64,000 bases of DNA from Arthrobacter globiformis (GTDB taxonomy: Bacteria > Actinomycetota > Actinomycetes > Actinomycetales > Micrococcaceae): assembly GCF_030818015.1 (NCBI RefSeq), contig NZ_JAUSZX010000001.1, positions 62,001 through 126,000 on the forward strand, written 5' to 3'. The notes beneath the pieces are model-generated. The model was not told where the DNA came from and did no database searches. It saw nothing but the letters and a program-made list of their open reading frames with translations. Of this stretch, positions 40,719-49,727 are shown in pieces (the stretch's first letter is position 1; every line of letters begins with the position of its first letter). Made by a program: the position numbers and the translations under genes.

Positions 40719-42239
40719 TCAGTCCAGCAGCAGTGCCGGCTCTTCCAGGATGGCAGCGACGTCGGCCATGAAGCGGGCGGAAAGGTCGCCGTCCACGACG
40801 CGGTGGTCGAAGGATCCGCCGAGCGTGGTGATCCAGCGCGGAATGACCTCACCGTCGAGGACCCACGGCTTTTGCTTGATGGTGCCGAATGCCACGATGG
40901 CCACCTCGCCGGGGTTGATGATGGGGGTCCCGGTGTCGATGCCGAGGGCACCGATGTTGGTGACGGTCAGCGTGCCGCCCTGCATCTGCGCGGGCTGGGT
41001 CTTGCCGGCCCGCGCGGTGGTGGCGAGTTCGTTGAGAGCCAGCGCCAGTTCCTTGAGGGACAGATCCTGGGCGTTCTTGATGTTGGGGACCATCAGCCCG
41101 CGGGGCGTCGCCGCGGCGATCCCGAGGTTCATGAAGTGCTTGACGTGGATCTCGGCGGAGTCACTGCCGTCCGGGTTGTCCACCCAAGTGGCATTGACGC
41201 TCGGGTTCCGTGCCGCCGCCCAGATGACTGCCTTCGCGAGGATCAGCAGAGGTGAGACCTTGATGCCTTCAAAGTCGCGCGAAGCCTTGAGCCGCTTGAC
41301 GAATTCCATGGTCCGGCTGGCATCCACGTCCACGAAGATGCTCACATGCGGGGCGGAGAACGCCGACTCCACCATGGCCTTGGCAGTGGCCTTACGGACG
41401 CCCTTGACCGGGATCCGCTCGATCCGCTGCTCCTGCGGACGGCCTGACGTGCCCCAGAAGGTGTCCGCCTTGTCCAGTTCCGCATCGCGCTGCGCCTGGT
41501 AGCTGACCAGGTCCTCGCGCGTCACCTCGCCGCGCGCGCCTGTGGCCACGACGTCGGCGAGGTCAATGCCCAGGTCGCGGGCAATCTTGCGCACCGGCGG
41601 CTTGGCCAGGACCCTGTTCATGAGTCCGGAAATGGCGCCGCCGAAGGTCGGTTTGTCCGTCTCGACTGCAGGAGTCCACTCGGGCCGCCTCGTCACGGCA
41701 GGGCCGGCTACCGGCCCGGCGCTGGCCGGACCGTCAGCGAGTACTTCCTCGGCAGATCGGGGCTGGACAGGCTCAACCTCCGGAGCACCGTGCATTGCGT
41801 CTGCCGGAATAACGTGCCCCGTCTTGCGCGGCCGCCGCTTCACGGCGTCGGCCTTCGGACCGGAACCCACCAGGGGACCGGCAGCAAGACCGCTTACGCC
41901 AGCTTCGCCGTCGTCCTTCAGCTTTCCGTACATCGGCGTCGGCTCGGCATCCGGGACCGGGGGCAGCGGCGCATCGGCCGGCGTCGGATCGCCGGACATG
42001 GTGTCGGACACGCTGATAATGGCGGTCCCGACGTCGACCGTCGCCCCTTCCGGAACCATCAGTTCGGTGACCGTACCGGCGAACGGCGACGGGAGCTCCA
42101 CGAGGGACTTGGCGGTCTCGATCTCGCACAGGACGTCGTTGATGGCCACCGCGTCGCCGGGCTTGACCTTCCACGAAACGATCTCTGCCTCGGTCAGGCC
42201 CTCACCGACGTCGGGGAGGTTGAACTTATTAAGCGTCAT
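40719..42239 (-). CDS. dihydrolipoamide acyltransferase (E2) of a branched-chain 2-oxoacid dehydrogenase-type complex
   Basis: The product is 506 aa. Domains in order are a lipoyl domain (1-80, lipoylated Lys44 in IETAKSLVE), an Ala/Pro linker, a peripheral-subunit-binding domain near 215-250 ([19 protein letters not shown]) and the catalytic acyltransferase domain to the C-terminus with [15 protein letters not shown]. It transfers the acyl group to CoA and forms the complex core. A single lipoyl domain and E1alpha/E1beta partners point to the BkdA/BkdB/BkdC type used for valine, leucine and isoleucine or a related oxoacid, rather than the homodimeric pyruvate dehydrogenase. The E3 gene is not in the window. 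Confidence 0.9.
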   Translation of the reverse strand: MTLNKFNLPDVGEGLTEAEIVSWKVKPGDAVAINDVLCEIETAKSLVELPSPFAGTVTELMVPEGATVDVGTAIISVSDTMSGDPTPADAPLPPVPDAEPTPMYGKLKDDGEAGVSGLAAGPLVGSGPKADAVKRRPRKTGHVIPADAMHGAPEVEPVQPRSAEEVLADGPASAGPVAGPAVTRRPEWTPAVETDKPTFGGAISGLMNRVLAKPPVRKIARDLGIDLADVVATGARGEVTREDLVSYQAQRDAELDKADTFWGTSGRPQEQRIERIPVKGVRKATAKAMVESAFSAPHVSIFVDVDASRTMEFVKRLKASRDFEGIKVSPLLILAKAVIWAAARNPSVNATWVDNPDGSDSAEIHVKHFMNLGIAAATPRGLMVPNIKNAQDLSLKELALALNELATTARAGKTQPAQMQGGTLTVTNIGALGIDTGTPIINPGEVAIVAFGTIKQKPWVLDGEVIPRWITTLGGSFDHRVVDGDLSARFMADVAAILEEPALLLD

Positions 42240-42311
42240 GGGATCCTCGGGTTCGAAAGCTGGTCGGCTCCGGGAGGTGCGGAGGCAACTGTAGGCGAAA
42301 GAGTCGGCAGG

Positions 42312-42326
42312 CGTTGGCGCCCAACG
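42312..42326. promoter_or_regulatory. small palindrome between E1beta and E2
   Basis: CGTTGG-CGC-CCAACG is a perfect repeat 3 bp past the E1beta stop. It could be an intercistronic stem that tunes E2 expression. Confidence 0.3.
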
Positions 42327-42329
42327 GCG

Positions 42330-43310
42330 TTAGTACGCGAAGGTGCGGTCCAGCGCCTCAAGGATGCGGTCGATGTCCGGGAGGTAGTCTTCTTCGATCT
42401 TGGCCACGGGGTAGGGCATGTGGAAGCCGCCCACCCGGATGACCGGCGCCTCCAGCGACAGGAAGGCCCGTTCGCTGATGCGGGCAGCAATTTCGCCGCC
42501 GATGCCGCCGAAGGTGGGAGCCTCGTGCGCCACGACCAGCCGGCCCGTTTTCTTGACGGAGGCCTCGATGGCGTCGAAATCGATGGGCGAGATGGAGCGC
42601 AGGTCGATCACCTCAATGCTGCGGCCGTCCTCGGCCGCGGCGTTGGCGGCGGCGAGGGCCACGGGGACGAGCGGGCCGTACACCACCACGGTGGCGTCGG
42701 TTCCCTCCCGGACCACGTGGGCCTTGAACGGGTCTTCAGCCGGGCCGGCCGATTCGGTATCGACCTCGCCCTTGAGCCAGTAGCGGCGCTTCGGTTCGAA
42801 GACGATCACCGGGTCCTGGCAGTTCACGGCCTGCTGGATCATCCAGTATGCGTCGTGGGGGTTGGACGGGGTGATGATGCGCAGGCCAGGGGTGTGCGCG
42901 AACAGCGCCTCCGGCGATTCCGAGTGGTGCTCGATGGAGCCGATGCCGCCGCCGTACGGGATGCGGATGACCACGGGCACGGTGAGATTGCCGTTGCTGC
43001 GCGAGTGCATTTTGGCGAGCTGGGTGGTGATCTGGTTGAAGCCGGGAAAGACGAAGCCGTCGAACTGGATTTCGGCAACGGGCAGGTAGCCGCGCAGCGC
43101 CAGGCCGATCGCGGTGCCGATGATGCCGGACTCTGCCAGCGGGGTGTCCACCACGCGGTCGGGCCCGAACTCGCTGATCAGGCCGTCGGTGACGCGGTAG
43201 ACGCCGCCGAGGGGGCCGATGTCCTCGCCCATGAGGAGGGACTTGGGGTTGTTGCTGAGCGTGGCGCGCAGGCCTTCGTTGATGGCCTTGGCAATGGTCA
43301 TGGTGGTCAT
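42330..43310 (-). CDS. 2-oxoacid dehydrogenase E1 component, beta subunit
   Basis: The product is 326 aa from ATG 43310, overlapping the TGA of the alpha gene by one base (TGATG). Motifs are MGEDIGPLGGVYRVTDGL, DTPLAESGIIGTAIGLALRG, and HSESPEALFAHTPGLRIITPSNPHDAYWMI, which match transketolase-like E1beta proteins. Together with E1alpha it decarboxylates the oxoacid and reduces the lipoyl arm of E2. A longer upstream frame overlaps E1alpha and lacks similarity. The 90-bp gap to E2 is open but short, so all three genes are probably on one mRNA. Confidence 0.93.
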   Translation of the reverse strand: MTTMTIAKAINEGLRATLSNNPKSLLMGEDIGPLGGVYRVTDGLISEFGPDRVVDTPLAESGIIGTAIGLALRGYLPVAEIQFDGFVFPGFNQITTQLAKMHSRSNGNLTVPVVIRIPYGGGIGSIEHHSESPEALFAHTPGLRIITPSNPHDAYWMIQQAVNCQDPVIVFEPKRRYWLKGEVDTESAGPAEDPFKAHVVREGTDATVVVYGPLVPVALAAANAAAEDGRSIEVIDLRSISPIDFDAIEASVKKTGRLVVAHEAPTFGGIGGEIAARISERAFLSLEAPVIRVGGFHMPYPVAKIEEDYLPDIDRILEALDRTFAY

Positions 43311-44536
43311 CAGCGGCCTGCCCCTTCTCCCTCGTCCTCGCCGGCAAAGCCCGCGCTGTACTCTTCGAACCACGCCAGTTCCTCGGCCACGAGCGGATGT
43401 GCCTCGACGTAGGTGTTGGCAAAGGCCGTCCTGATGTCCGGGGCGTCCGACTCGTAGGTGGACTTGCGGATGTAGGCAGCGAGCTCGTCGCCCTCGGCAG
43501 CAACCTTGGCGAAGAAGGCTTCGTCGGCCATACCCTCCGCGCGAAGGTACTTCTCCAGGCGGTCCAGCGGGTCCTTTTCGCGCCACAGGGCCTCTTCTGA
43601 GGACTCGCGGTACTTCGTGGGATCGTCGGCTGTTGTGTGGGCTCCCACGCGGTAGGTGAAAGCCTCAATCAGGACCGGGCCGTTGCCCTGGCGTGCGTGT
43701 TCGAGCGCCCATTCGGTAACGGCATGGACAGCGATGACGTCGTTGCCGTCCACGCGGATGCCCGGGAAGCCGTAGCCCTTGGCGCGGTTGGAGAGCGGGA
43801 TGCGCGTCTGCACTGCGGTGGGCACGGAGATGGCCCAGTGGTTGTTCTGGCAGAAGAAGACCACCGGGGCGTTGTACGAGGAGGCAAAGACCATGGACTC
43901 GTGGACGTCACCCTCGGAGCTCGCGCCGTCGCCGAAGTAGACCATGACGGCGGCCTTCGGTTCGGCTGAGCCTTCCACACCTTGAGCCTCTGCCAGCCGC
44001 TGGTCGCGCTGGATGCCCATGGCATATCCGACGGCGTGCGGCGTCTGCGCAGCCAGCACCAGCGTGTACAGGTGGAAGTTGGTGTCCTTGGGGTTCCAGC
44101 CGCCGTTGGAGACTCCCCGGAACTGCCTCAGCAGTTCGGCCAGGTCCACGTTGCGGGTCAGGGCGACGCCGTGCTCGCGGTAGGTGGGGAAGATGTAGTC
44201 CTGCGGCTGGCTGGCCCGCCCGGATCCGATCTGGGCGGCCTCCTGGCCCGTCAGCGGAACCCACAGTGCCAGCTGGCCCTGCCGTTGCAGGGCCGTGGCT
44301 TCTTGGTCAAAGCGACGGATGGCCGCCATGTCCGCATAGAAACCCCGGAGCTTTTCCGCATCCAGACGGTCGGCGTATTCGGAGAACACGGAGTCCGTGC
44401 CCAGCGTGCCATCGGGGCCCAGAAGCTGGACCATTTCAGTTGGAGGCACGCCTAAGGCAGCCTCGGCCTGCGCCTCGAGCTGGTCGTCCAGTTCCGTTCC
44501 ATCGAACTCGGTGGAGGGCAGATGTGTTGCGCCCAT
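43310..44536 (-). CDS. 2-oxoacid dehydrogenase E1 component, alpha subunit
   Basis: The product is 408 aa starting at ATG 44536 with AAGGAGAC upstream. The thiamine-diphosphate motif GDG ... NN is visible as YFGDGASSEGDVHESMVFASSYNAPVVFFCQNNHWAI. The YREHGVALTR segment and the phosphorylation-loop-like RVGAHTTADDPTKYR also fit. An N-terminal extension of about 60 residues precedes the core, as in branched-chain E1alpha. First gene of the E1alpha-E1beta-E2 operon. The promoter region upstream holds a 14-nt and a 42-nt perfect palindrome. Confidence 0.92.
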   Translation of the reverse strand: MGATHLPSTEFDGTELDDQLEAQAEAALGVPPTEMVQLLGPDGTLGTDSVFSEYADRLDAEKLRGFYADMAAIRRFDQEATALQRQGQLALWVPLTGQEAAQIGSGRASQPQDYIFPTYREHGVALTRNVDLAELLRQFRGVSNGGWNPKDTNFHLYTLVLAAQTPHAVGYAMGIQRDQRLAEAQGVEGSAEPKAAVMVYFGDGASSEGDVHESMVFASSYNAPVVFFCQNNHWAISVPTAVQTRIPLSNRAKGYGFPGIRVDGNDVIAVHAVTEWALEHARQGNGPVLIEAFTYRVGAHTTADDPTKYRESSEEALWREKDPLDRLEKYLRAEGMADEAFFAKVAAEGDELAAYIRKSTYESDAPDIRTAFANTYVEAHPLVAEELAWFEEYSAGFAGEDEGEGAGR

Positions 44537-44553
44537 ACCGTCTCCTTGCCTGC

Positions 44554-44567
44554 CGCATCCGGATGCG
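44554..44567. promoter_or_regulatory. 14-nt palindrome before the E1alpha gene
   Basis: CGCATCCGGATGCG lies 18 bp upstream of the ATG. It could be an operator for a Bkd-type regulator. Confidence 0.4.
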
Positions 44568-44583
44568 TTGCAATGTCGCTGGG

Positions 44584-44625
44584 ATATATGCCTCGCCGGG
44601 AATGCATTCCCGGCGAGGCATATAT
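44584..44625. repeat. 42-nt perfect palindrome between the HisC-like and E1alpha genes
   Basis: The left half 44584-44604 and right half 44605-44625 are exact reverse complements with no spacer (ATATATGCCTCGCCGGGAATG and its complement). It may terminate hisC transcription on the minus strand, act as a large operator or be a repetitive palindrome. The rest of the 44537-44684 gap shows the 14-nt palindrome and nothing else. Confidence 0.8.
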
Positions 44626-44684
44626 ATTTGGCTTACTGTTCCTTACTTTATCCGGCGTAGGTAGCGCCGGCTGTTTGTTAAGCG

Positions 44685-45803
44685 CTAGGAACGGCGTGGC
44701 GGTTTTGTGTACACCGCACAGAGTTCCAGGAAGCGAGTATTCGCTTCCACTTCGCCGATGCTAACCCGAACGCCCTCGTTGCCGAAGGCGCGCACGGACA
44801 GCGCCCGTTCCCCGGCGAGCTGGGCAAACTCCGCGCTGTTCTCGCCCAGATCAAGCCAGACAAAGTTCCCCTGCGCGTCCGGAACGAACCAGCCGAGGTC
44901 CCGGAGACCTGCTGTCACGCGGTCCCGCTCCTCCACCAGGCTTTGTACCCTTTCTACAACCTGGTCAAAATTCTGCAGGGACACCACCGCGGCTTGTTCG
45001 GCGATCTGCGAGACCGCGAACGGGGTGGCGGCGACGCGCAGGTGCTGGGTGAGCTGGGGCTGGGAAACGCTGTAGCCGACGCGGAGGCCGGCGAGGCCGT
45101 GCGCCTTGGAAAACGTCCTGAGCACCACTACATTGGGGTACTTTCGGTACATCTCGATGCCGTCCACGGCGTCCTCTGCCCGGACGAACTCCTGGTAGGC
45201 CTCGTCGATGACCACCACCACGTCCGAAGGCATGGACCTGATGAACCGCTCAGTTTCCTCGGCGGTCAGGATGGGGCCGGTGGGGTTGTTCGGTGTGCAG
45301 AGCAGGATCACCCGTGTTTGCGCAGTCACGGCTGCGGCCATGGCGTCGAGGTCATGGCGTCCGTCAGCCGTCACGGGGATCCCGACGCTCTCTGCCCCGG
45401 TCAGCCCGACGCAGATGGGATAGGCCTCGAAGGACCGCCACGCGTAGATCACTTCGTCCGGTTTGCCGTCGTCATTCTGGCCGGCGAACGTACTCAGCAA
45501 CTGGGTGAGGGCGCCGAGGCTGCCCGCACCGGTGACGATGTCCTCGGCCGGGACGTCCAGGAACCCGGCGAGCGCCGTGCGCAGCTTGGTGCTGAGCGGG
45601 TCGGGGTAGCGGTTGAAGTCGGTCTGGGCGGCAATGGCCTCCACCACGGCCGGGATGGGCGGCAGCGGATTCTCGTTGGACGACAGTTTGTAGCTTGCAA
45701 GGCCGTCGACGGCGACGGGCGGCTTGCCGGCAGCGTAGCGGGGCAGCCGGTCAACCACCGGTCGGGGCCTCAGGCCCCCCGCCATAGTCTCTGATGAAGT
45801 CAT
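44685..45803 (-). CDS. histidinol-phosphate / aromatic aminotransferase (HisC or Pat type)
   Basis: The product is 372 aa. Aminotransferase motifs are YKLSSNENPLPPIPAVVEAI, NRYPDPLSTKLRTALAGFLDV, LLCTPNNPTGPI and the PLP lysine in LRTFSKAHGLAGLRVGY, as in HisC proteins. Actinobacteria encode a true HisC plus a Pat paralogue that uses phenylalanine. The position beside the 2-oxoacid dehydrogenase operon, not in a his operon, favours Pat. A TAGGCT hexamer lies 7 nt before the ATG. Confidence 0.85.
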   Translation of the reverse strand: MTSSETMAGGLRPRPVVDRLPRYAAGKPPVAVDGLASYKLSSNENPLPPIPAVVEAIAAQTDFNRYPDPLSTKLRTALAGFLDVPAEDIVTGAGSLGALTQLLSTFAGQNDDGKPDEVIYAWRSFEAYPICVGLTGAESVGIPVTADGRHDLDAMAAAVTAQTRVILLCTPNNPTGPILTAEETERFIRSMPSDVVVVIDEAYQEFVRAEDAVDGIEMYRKYPNVVVLRTFSKAHGLAGLRVGYSVSQPQLTQHLRVAATPFAVSQIAEQAAVVSLQNFDQVVERVQSLVEERDRVTAGLRDLGWFVPDAQGNFVWLDLGENSAEFAQLAGERALSVRAFGNEGVRVSIGEVEANTRFLELCAVYTKPPRRS

Positions 45804-45810
45804 GCCACCT

Positions 45811-45816
45811 AGCCTA
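45811..45816 (-). promoter_or_regulatory. putative -10 of the HisC/Pat-type gene
   Basis: TAGGCT on the minus strand, then AGGTGGC, then ATG. The AGGTGG could instead serve as a ribosome site. Confidence 0.35.
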
Positions 45817-45862
45817 TGCCCCTGACTGCCTGCCTGACCTTGCGGTGTGACAGCATGGGCGC

Positions 45863-46291
45863 ATGCGGTCTTTCATCATGCGCGTGATCATTAATGGGCT
45901 GGCGCTGTGGATCGCCAGCTGGCTTCTGCCCGGCCTGGATATCTCCACCACAGCCACCACGGAAGCCATAGCCAAGACCGGGGTGAACCAGGGAACCGAT
46001 GCCGCCGGCATTGTCCTGGCGTACCTGTTCATCGGGCTGATTTTCGGCCTGGTCAATGCCTTCGTGCGGCCGGTGGTCAGCTTCCTCTCCCTGCCCATCA
46101 CCATCCTGACGCTGGGGCTGTTCACGGTCGTGATCAACGCCGCGATGCTCTACCTCACCTCCTGGATCAGCGGCTACACGCCCGTGCACTTTACGATCGA
46201 TTCGTTCTTCTGGACCGCCGTGCTGGCCGCCATCATCATCACCGTCATTTCGCTGGTGGCTGACCGGCTCCCCGGCGCCCGCCACCGCTGA
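45863..46291 (+). CDS. phage holin family 4 / YvlD-like membrane protein
   Basis: The product is 142 aa with three to four membrane segments: INGLALWIASWLLPGLDIS, FIGLIFGLVNAFVRPVVSFLSLPITILTLGLFTVVINAAMLYLTSW, and a final helix. The 'GLVNAFVRPVV..LSLPITILTLGLF' stretch is the signature of the Phage_holin_4_2/YvlD family. The family name is historical; these are chromosomal proteins of unknown function and there is no prophage here. Its 3' end overlaps the end of the minus-strand lipase-like gene by 47 bp. Confidence 0.82.
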   Translation: MRSFIMRVIINGLALWIASWLLPGLDISTTATTEAIAKTGVNQGTDAAGIVLAYLFIGLIFGLVNAFVRPVVSFLSLPITILTLGLFTVVINAAMLYLTSWISGYTPVHFTIDSFFWTAVLAAIIITVISLVADRLPGARHR

Positions 46292-47747
46292 CACCCCCGC
46301 CGACGGGAAGGATGACCCTACCCAGACCAGGCGGTGACGGCTGCAGGGCGGGCGCGGGCGGCTTTGGCGCACGGACCAGCTGGAAGCGGGTGGCCCTCGC
46401 CGTTCCTCCCGCACCCACCACTCCGGCAAGCGCGGCGGTGGACGCCACCAGCGAAGGGTCAGGGCTCGCGGAAACTGCCCGGGCCCCGGCCTCGTAATTG
46501 GAGAGCCTGTGCCCGGGGCCGAGACCGGCATCCTCACCGGTAGGCGTCCTGACCACTCCGTTCAGCGTTACCGTCACCCGGTCCTTGGTGTCCGGGTTGG
46601 GAAGGCCTTCGCTGCCGGGAACCCAGTCCTGCCGGTGCTCCAGGTGCAGGCTGCTGACGCCAGGCTCCGGGGTTATCGCACCCACCGGCGATCCCGCGGT
46701 TAGCACGTACTTGAGGTCATAGTCGGCAAGGAACGCTTTGTCCTGGCTCAGGTTCATCGCATGGATTCCGCCCTGGCTGTAGCCCACGGCCACCACCTGG
46801 TCCCCGGCTTCCGCCCCGGCCTGGCGCAGGGCCGTCCGGATGGCTGCGGCCGTGTACTCCGATCCGTACCCCAGCGATTCGCCGATGCCTGCCTCGTCGA
46901 AGGGATTCGGGCCGCCGGTATTGCCGGGCTGGGTCCCGGGAATGATCACGATGAACGCGTCGCGTCCTCGGCTGGTTGTCTGGATGATCTCGATTTGGCC
47001 CGGGCCAGCGTCTTCCACCTCCCCTGCCCGGGTGAGGAGGCCTGCCGGGGAGGCATCCAGGTCAATGTCTGCGGAGCCCTGCTTCAGTGCCCTGACCGGC
47101 CGCGGCCTGAGTTCCGGCAGGACGCGGTCCACCAGCATCCGGGCAAGGGTTGGGACACTCGAGCCGGTCATGCCGGCGACCAGTGCCATCTTCACGGCGG
47201 CATCCACGGGACTCAGCCGCACTCCCAGGAGCGCCGCAAGGAGGACGCCGGCAGCCACGGGGTCGCTCGAGGCGATCGCCTCGGTGGTTGCCGTGTTCGG
47301 GCGCCCGTCACCGGACAGACCCAGGTCGAAGAACTGCCGCCCCGCCAACCACGGCGAGTCCAGGTGGAGCCGCGTCCAAATAAGATTCGCGCCCTCGGCG
47401 GCGCTGTACTCGAGCTGGCAGGTGCGCACGCCGCCGGCCAGGTGCTCCAGCTCCTCCCGCACGGCCGCCACGGAGCGCTGCCCTTCCCAGACGGCGGTCA
47501 GGGCCTCGGCGCCGCTGAACGGGTCATCCCGCTGGTAGCCTCCCAACGCCTCCCAGACCCTGTAGATGCCCAGTTCCACCGCCGCCAAGTCCCGGGCGAG
47601 CACATCCAGCTCCCGCGCCCCCGTATCCAGTTCCTCGAGCTGGAAGGAGATCCCGCCTACTCCGCCTCGCACGGAGAGGACACCGTTGGAGGCCGGTTCG
47701 GCGGGACGGAGCTGCCCGCCGCCTCCGCCTGGCGCGGCTTCGGCCAT
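46245..47747 (-). CDS. lipase-like alpha/beta hydrolase with N-terminal helical domain
   Basis: The product is 500 aa from ATG 47747, whose first base overlaps the stop of the upstream WXG-like gene (TGATG). Residues of about 1-150 are helical and acidic (LDTGARELDVLARDLAAVELGIYRVWEALG). Residues 150-210 contain two hydrophobic stretches. From about 240 there is an alpha/beta hydrolase with GTQPGNTGGPNPFD as oxyanion loop, nucleophile Ser324 in VGYSQGGIHAM, a late Asp in HRQDWVPG and His in GPGHRLSNYE. This order and the GYSQG and H-x3-NY elements resemble PE-PPE-type lipases. The tail is Pro/Gly-rich. It may be a type VII-secreted or membrane-linked lipase; the substrate is unknown. The longer upstream frame overlaps the small gene and is rejected. 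Confidence 0.75.
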   Translation of the reverse strand: MAEAAPGGGGGQLRPAEPASNGVLSVRGGVGGISFQLEELDTGARELDVLARDLAAVELGIYRVWEALGGYQRDDPFSGAEALTAVWEGQRSVAAVREELEHLAGGVRTCQLEYSAAEGANLIWTRLHLDSPWLAGRQFFDLGLSGDGRPNTATTEAIASSDPVAAGVLLAALLGVRLSPVDAAVKMALVAGMTGSSVPTLARMLVDRVLPELRPRPVRALKQGSADIDLDASPAGLLTRAGEVEDAGPGQIEIIQTTSRGRDAFIVIIPGTQPGNTGGPNPFDEAGIGESLGYGSEYTAAAIRTALRQAGAEAGDQVVAVGYSQGGIHAMNLSQDKAFLADYDLKYVLTAGSPVGAITPEPGVSSLHLEHRQDWVPGSEGLPNPDTKDRVTVTLNGVVRTPTGEDAGLGPGHRLSNYEAGARAVSASPDPSLVASTAALAGVVGAGGTARATRFQLVRAPKPPAPALQPSPPGLGRVILPVGGGVSGGGRRGAGQPPAK

Positions 47748-48070
47748 CAGTAGCCCCCGGCGGCAGGGAGGGCGGACTCGGCGACGTGCACGGAGTGCCG
47801 GCGCAGGGCAAGGGCAGCAGCAAGCGCCTTTTCCCGCGCCCTGCCCAGGGCAATGGCCTGCACCCGGAGCTTGGACCGGTATGCCTGCCCGGCAGGCGAC
47901 CGCCAGTCCATGAGCTGGAGCTGCGAGAGCCTGGCTTGGACGGCTTCGATCTGTTCCGCGCAGGCCTCCACCCGCCCGGCCAACAGCTGGACTTCGAAAC
48001 TGCGCGACGAACATGCCGCGGCGTCGGCCGCCGTGACGCTGGCGCTCATCGCCGTGATGCTGGCGCTCAT
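47747..48070 (-). CDS. WXG100-like small helical protein coupled to the lipase-like gene
   Basis: The product is 107 aa and predicted as two long helices with a W-x4-G turn in the middle (DWRSPAGQAY, Trp56 to Gly61). This is the hairpin shape of WXG100/ESX-type proteins. The N-terminus is built from a 21-bp tandem repeat (MSASITA MSASVTA), so either ATG 48070 or 48049 could be used. Its stop overlaps the start of the lipase-like gene, so the two are made together. No ESX secretion ATPase is in the window. The WXG call is based on shape and motif only. Confidence 0.65.
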   Translation of the reverse strand: MSASITAMSASVTAADAAACSSRSFEVQLLAGRVEACAEQIEAVQARLSQLQLMDWRSPAGQAYRSKLRVQAIALGRAREKALAAALALRRHSVHVAESALPAAGGY

Positions 48071-48275
48071 CCGGATACCCCCATCCCCTGTGGGCCGGCG
48101 CCCGGTGCCCGGCCCTTCCTCGCTTCCTGCCCACGACGTTAAGGTGCAGTCCGCCGCCGACAGAATGGCCGGCGTCGTCCATGTGGAGAAGTACGTGAGG
48201 GCGGGGGCTGTGGAGGAGAAGTCACACGGAATCCCGTTCTTCAGCGCGCACAGAACTTCATGAAAGAATCAGGAC

Positions 48276-49718
48276 ATGCCTGAAACTGCCGCCACAGCTG
48301 ACACCCGTACGCCCTCCGGACGCCTCGCCCTCGCCGCGTCAGGGGAAGAAATCGCGCTTGGCCCGCTGGACGGCCGCTACAAGTCCGCCGTCGCACCCCT
48401 CGTTGACTACCTGTCCGAGGCAGCCCTCAACCGCGACCGCGTCGCCGTCGAGGTGGAGTGGCTTATCCACCTGACCGGGGACAACGTCCTCCCGGGCGCC
48501 GGCCCCCTGACCGAGGACCAGCAGCAGCAGCTGCGGGCCATCGTCACCGAATTCGATGCCTCCTCCGTCGCCGAGCTGGCCGAAATCGAAGCCGTCACCG
48601 TCCACGACGTGAAGGCCGTGGAGTACTACATCGGCCGCCGCCTGCCCGCCATCGGGATCGAGAACCTGACCGCGATGGTGCACTTCGGCTGCACCTCCGA
48701 GGACATCAACAACCTGTCCTACGCCCTGGGTGTGAAGGGTGCTGTGGAGGACGTGTGGCTGCCCGCTGCCCGGGCCCTCGTGGCCCAGATCGGCAAGATG
48801 GCCGAGGACAACCGCGCCGTTCCGATGCTGTCCCGCACGCACGGCCAGCCCGCCACGCCCACCACCCTGGGCAAGGAACTCGCCGTCATCGCGCACCGCC
48901 TGAACCGGCAGCTGGAGCGCATCGCCAGGACCGAATACCTCGGCAAGATCAACGGCGCCACTGGCACGTACGCCGCCCACGTGGCCTCTGTCCCGGGCGC
49001 GGACTGGCAGCAGGTCTCGAAGTCGTTCGTGGAGAAGCTGGGACTGACCTGGAACCCGCTGACCACCCAGATTGAAAGCCACGACTGGCAGGCCGAGCTG
49101 TACGCCGACGTCGCCCGCTTCAACCGGATCCTGCACAACGTCTGCACGGACATCTGGAGCTACATCTCGATCGGCTACTTCGCGCAGATTCCCGTGGCAG
49201 GTGCCACCGGTTCCTCCACGATGCCGCACAAGGTAAACCCAATCCGCTTCGAAAACGCAGAGGCCAACCTGGAGATCTCCTCCGGGCTCCTGGACGTGCT
49301 GGGCTCCACTCTGGTCACCTCGCGCTGGCAGCGTGACCTCACGGACTCCTCCAGCCAGCGCAACATCGGCGTGGCCTTCGGTCACTCCCTGTTGGCCATC
49401 TCCAATGTGGCCAAGGGCCTGGAGCGGCTCGACGTGGCCGAAGACGTGCTGGCCGGGGACCTCGACACGAACTGGGAAGTCCTGGGCGAAGCCATCCAGA
49501 TGGTGATGCGCGCGGAGTCGATTGCCGGCGTCGAAGGCATGGAGAACCCGTACGAACGGCTCAAGGACCTCACCCGCGGACAGCGCGTGGACGCCGCCCG
49601 GATGCAGGAGTTCGTACAGGGCCTGGGCCTCTCCGCAGAGGCCGAGGCGCGGCTGCTCGCCCTGACACCCGGCAAGTACACCGGCATCGCGGACCAGCTG
49701 GTGGACCACCTCAAGTAA
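48276..49718 (+). CDS. purB: adenylosuccinate lyase
   Basis: The product is 480 aa. It carries the fumarase/aspartase superfamily signature ATGSSTMPHKVNPIRFENAEAN and the substrate-binding LSRTHGQPATPTTLGKELAV and VHFGCTSEDINN. The length and the insertions match the E. coli-type PurB (456 aa) with an N-terminal extension of about 20 residues. It cleaves SAICAR and adenylosuccinate in purine synthesis. AGGA abuts the ATG with only 1 nt between. A terminator follows. Confidence 0.95.
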   Translation: MPETAATADTRTPSGRLALAASGEEIALGPLDGRYKSAVAPLVDYLSEAALNRDRVAVEVEWLIHLTGDNVLPGAGPLTEDQQQQLRAIVTEFDASSVAELAEIEAVTVHDVKAVEYYIGRRLPAIGIENLTAMVHFGCTSEDINNLSYALGVKGAVEDVWLPAARALVAQIGKMAEDNRAVPMLSRTHGQPATPTTLGKELAVIAHRLNRQLERIARTEYLGKINGATGTYAAHVASVPGADWQQVSKSFVEKLGLTWNPLTTQIESHDWQAELYADVARFNRILHNVCTDIWSYISIGYFAQIPVAGATGSSTMPHKVNPIRFENAEANLEISSGLLDVLGSTLVTSRWQRDLTDSSSQRNIGVAFGHSLLAISNVAKGLERLDVAEDVLAGDLDTNWEVLGEAIQMVMRAESIAGVEGMENPYERLKDLTRGQRVDAARMQEFVQGLGLSAEAEARLLALTPGKYTGIADQLVDHLK

Positions 49719-49727
49719 GTACGACGG

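Noticed and set aside
45863..46291. Prophage remnant, because of the holin family name
   Set aside because: The YvlD/holin-4 family is chromosomal and widespread; no integrase, terminase, capsid or lysin gene is near.
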